Positions 58,864 to 64,000 of a DNA stretch of 64,000 nucleotides are shown piece after piece. Every line of letters starts with the position of its first letter. The stretch's first letter is position 1. Both the position numbers and the translations under genes were made by a program. The stretch is from Plecoglossus altivelis (Eukaryota; Chordata; Actinopteri; Osmeriformes; Plecoglossidae): NCBI GenBank assembly GCA_036571765.1, contig BROE01000009.1, forward strand, positions 12,274,904 through 12,338,903, read 5' to 3'. Under the pieces are notes generated by a model. That model had not been told where the DNA came from. It ran no database searches and was given only the letters and a program-made list of their open reading frames with translations.

Positions 58864-58990
58864 GTCTCCCTCTCTCTGCGTCTCTCTCTGCGTCTATCTC
58901 TCTCTGTGTCTCCCTGTCTCTCTCTGCGTCTCTTTCTCTCTCTGTGTGTCTCTCTCTCTGTGTCTCTCTCTGTGTCTCTCTCTCATTTTT
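58494..58990 (+). repeat. Diverged tandem duplication, right copy
   Basis: Starts with a G-run and the 30-base match to 57825-57853, then AGCTTGTTTATTTTTAG at 58645-58661, CCTATAC, and a CT/CTGT tract to 58985. The middle section (58530-58640) is purine-rich and does not match the left copy. Confidence 0.8.
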
Positions 58991-59395
58991 GTCTGCCGGT
59001 CCTCAAGTGTCTCTCAGACTTACTTTAATTCTCTCTCTACTGCGCCCAGCACTTTCTGGAGGAACACTTATGTGTTCTGCAGTGCAGCAGGCGGGCTGGC
59101 CGGCTAGCTGGGGAGCGTGCTCAGTTAGGTCTGGGGGTTGTTCCTTATGGGTCTATATTGCATTGATCAGGAGGAGAGGAGGCTGAGCAGACCTTTTAAA
59201 CAGCCCCAGCTGGGAGGTGTATGGGGTGGGGAGGGGGCGGGCAGGTGGGGGGTGAAGGGGTGGGCTGAGCGTGGGGTGTCATCGAGGGGGGGGGGGTGTC
59301 AGGCTTCCTCCCCATGAAGCTAATGCTGGAGGATGCAGAGTGGAAGCCGCGCCCCTGTCCCTGTCTTTTTGCTCTGCCTCTCCTTTTCCACTCCA

Positions 59396-59701
59396 CACTT
59401 CTCTCTCTCTCACCGTCTCTCCCTCACAGCGTCTCTCCCTCACAGTGTCTCCCCCTCACAACATCTCTCCCTCACTAAGGTCCTGCGTTCAAAGGCCCAT
59501 GTGAGTATGGAGCTAGAAAGGGGAAAGCAAAGGAGAGGGAGGACGAGAGAGGGAAGGAGGGTGACGGCTACTCTTGTCCCGATATAGACAAAGGAGGACA
59601 GAATGACCTCTCTCGCTCTCTCTCCCTCTCTCTCTCCCTCCCTCCGCCCCACTCCCCCGACTCTCTCCCTCTCTCTCTCTCCCTCCATTCCACTCTCCCA
59701 A

Positions 59702-59740
<39 letters not shown>

Positions 59741-59815
59741 CGACTCTCCTGACTCTCCCCCCCCCTCTCTCTCTCCCTCCATCCCACTCTCCCGACTCTC
59801 TCCCTCTCTCGGTGT
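59396..59815 (+). repeat. CT-rich repeats (CTCCCTCACAGCGT and CTCTCCCTCC units)
   Basis: A 15-16 bp repeat GTCTCTCCCTCACAGC at 59415-59475, then CT tracts at 59608-59811 containing three copies of a block ACTCTCCCGACTCTCTCCCT. Confidence 0.9.
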
Positions 59816-60385
59816 GTTTAAAACAAAACTTCGCCTCTCGGGTCCTCTGGGATCCCAGTGTTACTCGGAGCCGATTGGGTCCGGCTAGAAAACTCTGGAG
59901 CTTTTTCTTTAAACACACAGAATCCTCCATAAATCAACCAGAGTAGCAGTTGTTCCCTGCTCCTCCTTCTCCGGGGTTATTAATGATGTGCTGCGTGTGG
60001 AGGGAGCACAACCGGACCTAGCCAGGAGAATGCTGGGACACTCTCAGTGGATTTCAGGAGTGAGCTCTGCCCTGTATTTAGACAACTAATCCTGCTGTTC
60101 TCTGCAGTGTAGACGCTGTTTTTGTGCGTGTGTCAAGCGTATAGGGGCATGTGTGTGTGTGTGTGTGTGTCTATTTTAGAAATACTTGTGCATGGTTGTG
60201 TACCATGCAAATGCATCCACCAGCTTTGCTGTTGTGCGAGTGTGTGCTTGCAGGACGTTTGCTCGTTTTCACCTCACAAAACAATAAGCTCCACGGGCCA
60301 CTTCATGTGGAAACAATGCAAATCTCTTAATCCCCATATATTTTTGACATGGCATGATTAAAAAGGAAGGCAGAGAGAAGGATCC

Positions 60386-60718
60386 TGAGAGAGACACAGA
60401 GAGAGACAGAGAGAGAGAGACAGAGACAGACAGACAGAGACAGAGAGAGACAGAGAGAGAGACCGACAGACAGACAGACAGACAGACAGACACACATAGA
60501 GAGAGACAGAGCGAGAGAGAAAGAGAGAGACAGAGAGAGACAGAGAGAGAGACAGGAGGAAAGAAAGCGCAATGTCATCCAAAACCAAAATACCCAGTCT
60601 GAGCTTACATACAAAGCAAAGAGGAGATTGAGGCTTTACTGAGACACGATATCTCTGATAAGCTCAGACAGAAACATGGAAGGTTGGGTCTCAATAAAAG
60701 CTGGCATCTTTGCTGGAC

Positions 60719-60758
<40 letters not shown>

Positions 60759-60862
60759 TGGGCAAGAGAAAGAGAGAGGGTGATAGGGAGAACGAGAGAG
60801 AGTAAAACAGAGAAAGACAGAAAGAAAGAAAAAAAGACAGAAAGAAAGAAAAGGAAAAGGAG
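60386..60862 (+). repeat. GA and CAGA microsatellite cluster
   Basis: GAGACAGA units and (CAGA)n at 60386-60553, (GA)n at 60720-60755, and an AAAGAAAGACAG tract to 60862. Confidence 0.9.
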
Positions 60863-61061
60863 GACAGTGGGTGACTGCGCATGGACAGAGAGAGCAAGGC
60901 CTGATGAGGGGAGGAGCATCAGAGGAGCGAGGGGTGCTTAGTGGCTTGGTGCTACGATGACATGTGAAGTGGCAGTTGCAGGCTTCTGGCTGTCTGTGGA
61001 GGCCAGTCCCTTTTGCATCTGTTAACCTTTACCCTCTGCTGCTGGTGGTGCTGGGGGAGGG

Positions 61062-61143
61062 GAGCTGGAACTGGGGCTGGGGCTGAGGTTGAGGCTGACA
61101 CTGGGGTTGAGACTGGGGCTGGGGCTGAGACTGGGGCTGGGGC
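61062..61143 (+). repeat. GGGGCTGAGRCT minisatellite (short array)
   Basis: Six-base words GGGGCT, GAGACT, GAGGCT and GAGGTT in tandem. Related in sequence to the larger array at 63339-63566. Confidence 0.9.
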
Positions 61144-61491
61144 AATTACTGTATTTACAGTAATGCATACTGTCATTATGTGGTAAGAAAGGGAGAGATG
61201 AAATATGATCGACACATCGGCAAAGAGATCACGGTTGCGAGATGATGAACAGACAGGCTTGCAACAGTGGGGCAAAGATGGAGTGACAGTTTGAAATGGA
61301 GCTGCGCATTACAGAAGAGAGAGAGAGATAGAAGGGGAGAGAGAGAAAGCCAAAAAGGTTGGACGGATAGAGACAGAGAGAGGAGGCCTCTCTCGCCCAG
61401 TAGCTGGTACAGATGTAAGACAGCTCAATACAGGATCTCTCTCTCTCCGGCCTCTGATACGTCTGAGCTTGTCATCACACACACATCACAT

Positions 61492-61562
61492 ACAGCCTGT
61501 TTACAGACACACACACACAGCCTGTGTACAGACACACACAGACACACACAAGCCACACACCA
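61492..61562 (+). repeat. CA-rich tandem repeat (ACAGCCTGT units)
   Basis: ACAGCCTGTTTACAGACACA and ACAGCCTGTGTACAGACACA, two near-identical units with CA tracts. Confidence 0.85.
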
Positions 61563-61899
61563 CACGGTTGGGAGAGGAGAGAAATCAGGTCTAAATATAA
61601 AGGGCTATTTGCATTAGTGTCTCCCTGAAGCCTTTAGTTGAAAACACCATTCAGAGCACAATACACAGCTTGTGCTTCACTGACTGGCGCTCCAGGTTGA
61701 ATTAGTAGTGATAGTTTGGGATAAAACCTTTTACCATGTGGCAGTAACAGTGAGACTCACACTGACACTGAGACACACAGTGACACTGATGTGGTTGTAT
61801 ACTTGCATACTGACACGCACACACCCTTTCAGTAGAACATCCCCTCCCTCCCTCCCTCACACACACACACACACAACTAAAAGCCCACCTCATCATTGA

Positions 61900-62560
61900 T
61901 CTACGCTAGTAACAATCAATAATCTAGGCGTGTAATTACTAAAATGTGAAATTCTACACCACGATAGGACACTGAGCTCCATTCTGGATGGGTTAAGGAA
62001 ATGGACCCTTATCCTGATCGTCTTATCAATCATGAATTCTATCCATTCACCAAGCCTCTAGTGAAGGCACTCCTTAAACCACATGTCAGATAACAATAAT
62101 TAAAGATAAAGATTACTCTATTACTTTCATAGTGTTTGGAACAGTATGACTATAATTGGCTACGTTTGATCTATTCCATTCTATATTAAGCTCGTGAGCA
62201 CTTAACCTTTGGTTGTTAATCTATTGCTTATCTAATAATCAATTCTTGTATCGCTGTTAAACTGCCGTGCTGTTGTTTTCTTATGCCTGAATAGCTCTCA
62301 GTAAGGCCTTTGCGAGGTTTGACTAGGAAAGGCCTGAGACGCTTGTGAAAGTCAGAGGTCACAATATTACCCAAGCGGACAGCATCATGTAACTTTGAAC
62401 GAGGAAAATAAAAGGAATGTCGAGGCCATTTTTAGGAGCCCTTACTAGGAGACCTAAACAAAAGCTAGCATGTAGCGTCCTCTTTCTGTGCTTGCTAGGG
62501 CTGTGCTAATCGACTCATTGTCATCCTCCTCCTATATTGTGACACTATTTAATTCCCTTG
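61900..62560. other. Candidate conserved non-coding block, AT-rich, repeat-free
   Basis: More than 600 bp without a simple repeat, unusual for this part of the window. Words include GCGTGTAATTACTAAAATG, CTTATCAATCATGAATTC, GATAACAATAATTAAAGATA, GTTAATCTATTGCTTATC and TCTAATAATCAATTC. Untested. Confidence 0.35.
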
Positions 62561-62810
62561 ATATCGTTTTCTGAGAAATGTGAGTGTATCAGACATCTGC
62601 ATCTTACATATGTAATTCCTCAAAATGTGTTTTGTCTTGAACCTGTACTTAACTATTGCCTTCATTGACTTGGTTATGACAGTGACGGAAAGCTCTGGAA
62701 GAACTGTTGGGTGGAGACCTTGACAGAGTATCAGACCGTTACATTTGTGTCCAGGTTGAATGAGCTTTTACTTTATTTGGATGTGATGATATGCAAAGAG
62801 CTACGAGAGA

Positions 62811-62870
62811 GAGTGTGTGTGTGTGTTTTTTTGTGTGTGTGCGTGTGTGCGTGTGTGTATGTGTGTGTGC
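62811..62870 (+). repeat. TG microsatellite
   Basis: (TG)n interrupted by a T6 run and GCGTG units. Confidence 0.95.
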
Positions 62871-63338
62871 AGAAGTGAGTGCATGCCCAGAAACCAATAT
62901 GCATGTTGTGGCACATTTCCAGTTCAATCAAGATGAATTTACGAGGTGTATTTAAAAGCGTCAGGATATGAGTTAAGAGGTTGCATCAGGTAGGTAAATC
63001 CCTCAGTGTTTAATAGGTTTCACAGGAAGATTTACTCACACATATTTGTACTGGCCTTACCCCTGAGACAGAGTACATCTAGAAGGGGTTGCAAATAAGA
63101 TGTTTACTTATTCTCTCTGGTCTGGTTTGTTTCGGCATAACCAGGCATGGAGTCATGTTACTGTCGATGGAAGCTATGGGAGGAGCGCCTGAATTCGTCA
63201 CTGAAAGAAGGAGGGTGAAAGGCAAGCGAACCTTGAAGAGAGAGGCTGAGAGTGAAGGATGTTTCAATCAAGGGAAAAAAGAGATGTGGGGAAAGTTTGA
63301 AACCATGTACAGCGCTAGGGGGAGAGAGACAGAGAAAG

Positions 63339-63566
63339 GGGCTAGGGCTTGTGCTGGGGCTATTTCTGAGGCTAGGGCCAGGGCTAGGGCAGGGGCTGGG
63401 ACTAGGGCTGAGGCTAGTTCTGAGGCTAGGGCCAGGGCTAAAGCAGGGGCTGGGACTAGGGCTGAGGCTAGGACCGGGGCTAGGGCTAGTGCTGGGGCTA
63501 GTTCTGAGGCTAGGGCCAGGGCTAGGGCTAGTGCTGGGGCTAGTTCTGAGGCTAGGGCGAGGGCTG
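63339..63566 (+). repeat. Hexanucleotide-based GCTAGG minisatellite, about 38 units
   Basis: Consensus GCTAGG with variants GCTGGG, TCTGAG, GCCAGG, GCAGGG, ACTAGG and GCTAGT, grouped into higher-order units of 36-60 bp. The consensus is one base from the telomeric hexamer (CTAGGG against TTAGGG). The stop-free period gives Ala/Arg/Gly/Ser-rich or Leu/Gly-rich open frames that are not genes. Confidence 0.95.
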
Positions 63567-64000
63567 GCATCAGGGGACTATCCGACAGAGACAGCCATGC
63601 TGATGGATGCCGTGTGACGGGGGAGGACATTTCCGAGCGTCAGCGGAATATCCTGATGGAATCCCCCCGCCCCCCTCCCTCCCTCCCTCTCTCAGTAGGG
63701 TGTCACAGCAGATATTTCATGTGGACCGACAGACGGACGGACGTGGGGAACATTTCCAGTCCTGGCGAGCAGTGACCTCTGAAAAGGCCAGCTTCAGCAG
63801 GATCCCCTGTCACATGACACGCTCACCCGCCTGCTCGCTCGTCTGCAGAGAGCGAGGTTCAGAGGCAGCCCCGCCCTGCTGCCAGATGCAAACCACCGCC
63901 TGACTCTTTGATTCCCAGCACATGGTATCCACGGTATGTTAATGAGGTAGAACAAGTCATTTTACCTCACGCATCTTAAATCGGCATATATTTCACATGA
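63567..64000. other. Intergenic DNA at the window edge
   Basis: A CCCT tract at 63672-63694, then repeat-free DNA with GCCAGATGCAAACC and GGTATGTTAATGAGG, which is weakly enhancer-like. No supported gene. Confidence 0.4.

Noticed and set aside
63089..63775. 228-codon Ala/Arg/Gly-rich frame
   Set aside because: More than a third is the GCTAGG hexamer array; the flanks show no homology.
20871..64000. A second protein-coding gene such as the STXBP6 neighbour NOVA1
   Set aside because: No KH-domain or other recognisable exon was found on either strand; the region is best called intergenic on present evidence.

Overview
The window is vertebrate genomic DNA, most likely from a ray-finned (teleost) fish. 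It holds one gene that can be recognised with confidence: the 3' two thirds of STXBP6 (amisyn), on the + strand. The predicted residues follow the vertebrate protein, as I remember it, from residue 52 to the C-terminus without a length change. The fish assignment is inference. It rests on shorter introns than in mammals, very dense CA/TG, CT/GA and GATA/GACA tracts, many minisatellites, and no interspersed repeat that looks mammalian. The species cannot be named from this alone.

Layout. Positions 1-8073 are STXBP6 intron; the exons for residues 1-51 were not found and probably lie upstream. Coding exons are at 8074-8204, 8385-8550, 16604-16761 and 18662-18685. A 3' UTR of about 2 kb follows, with four AATAAA signals between 19845 and 20854. 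The large intron between 8550 and 16604 contains a 102-bp segment (11728-11829) with good splice sites, an open frame and matching phase at both ends. It would add 34 residues between the PH-like domain and the SNARE-like coiled coil, and it is the most interesting biological observation here.

From about 20.9 kb to the end there is no gene I can support. This stretch mixes simple repeats, tandem minisatellites, three assembly gaps (all in low-complexity pyrimidine or purine DNA), two dispersed repeat families with two copies each, and blocks of ordinary-complexity DNA rich in homeobox-, FOX- and octamer-like words. Those blocks look like the conserved non-coding elements of a gene desert, but conservation cannot be tested from one sequence. 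Most long open frames here are low-complexity repeat translations, such as Ser/Leu/Pro from CT tracts and Cys/Val or His/Thr from TG/CA tracts, and are not genes.
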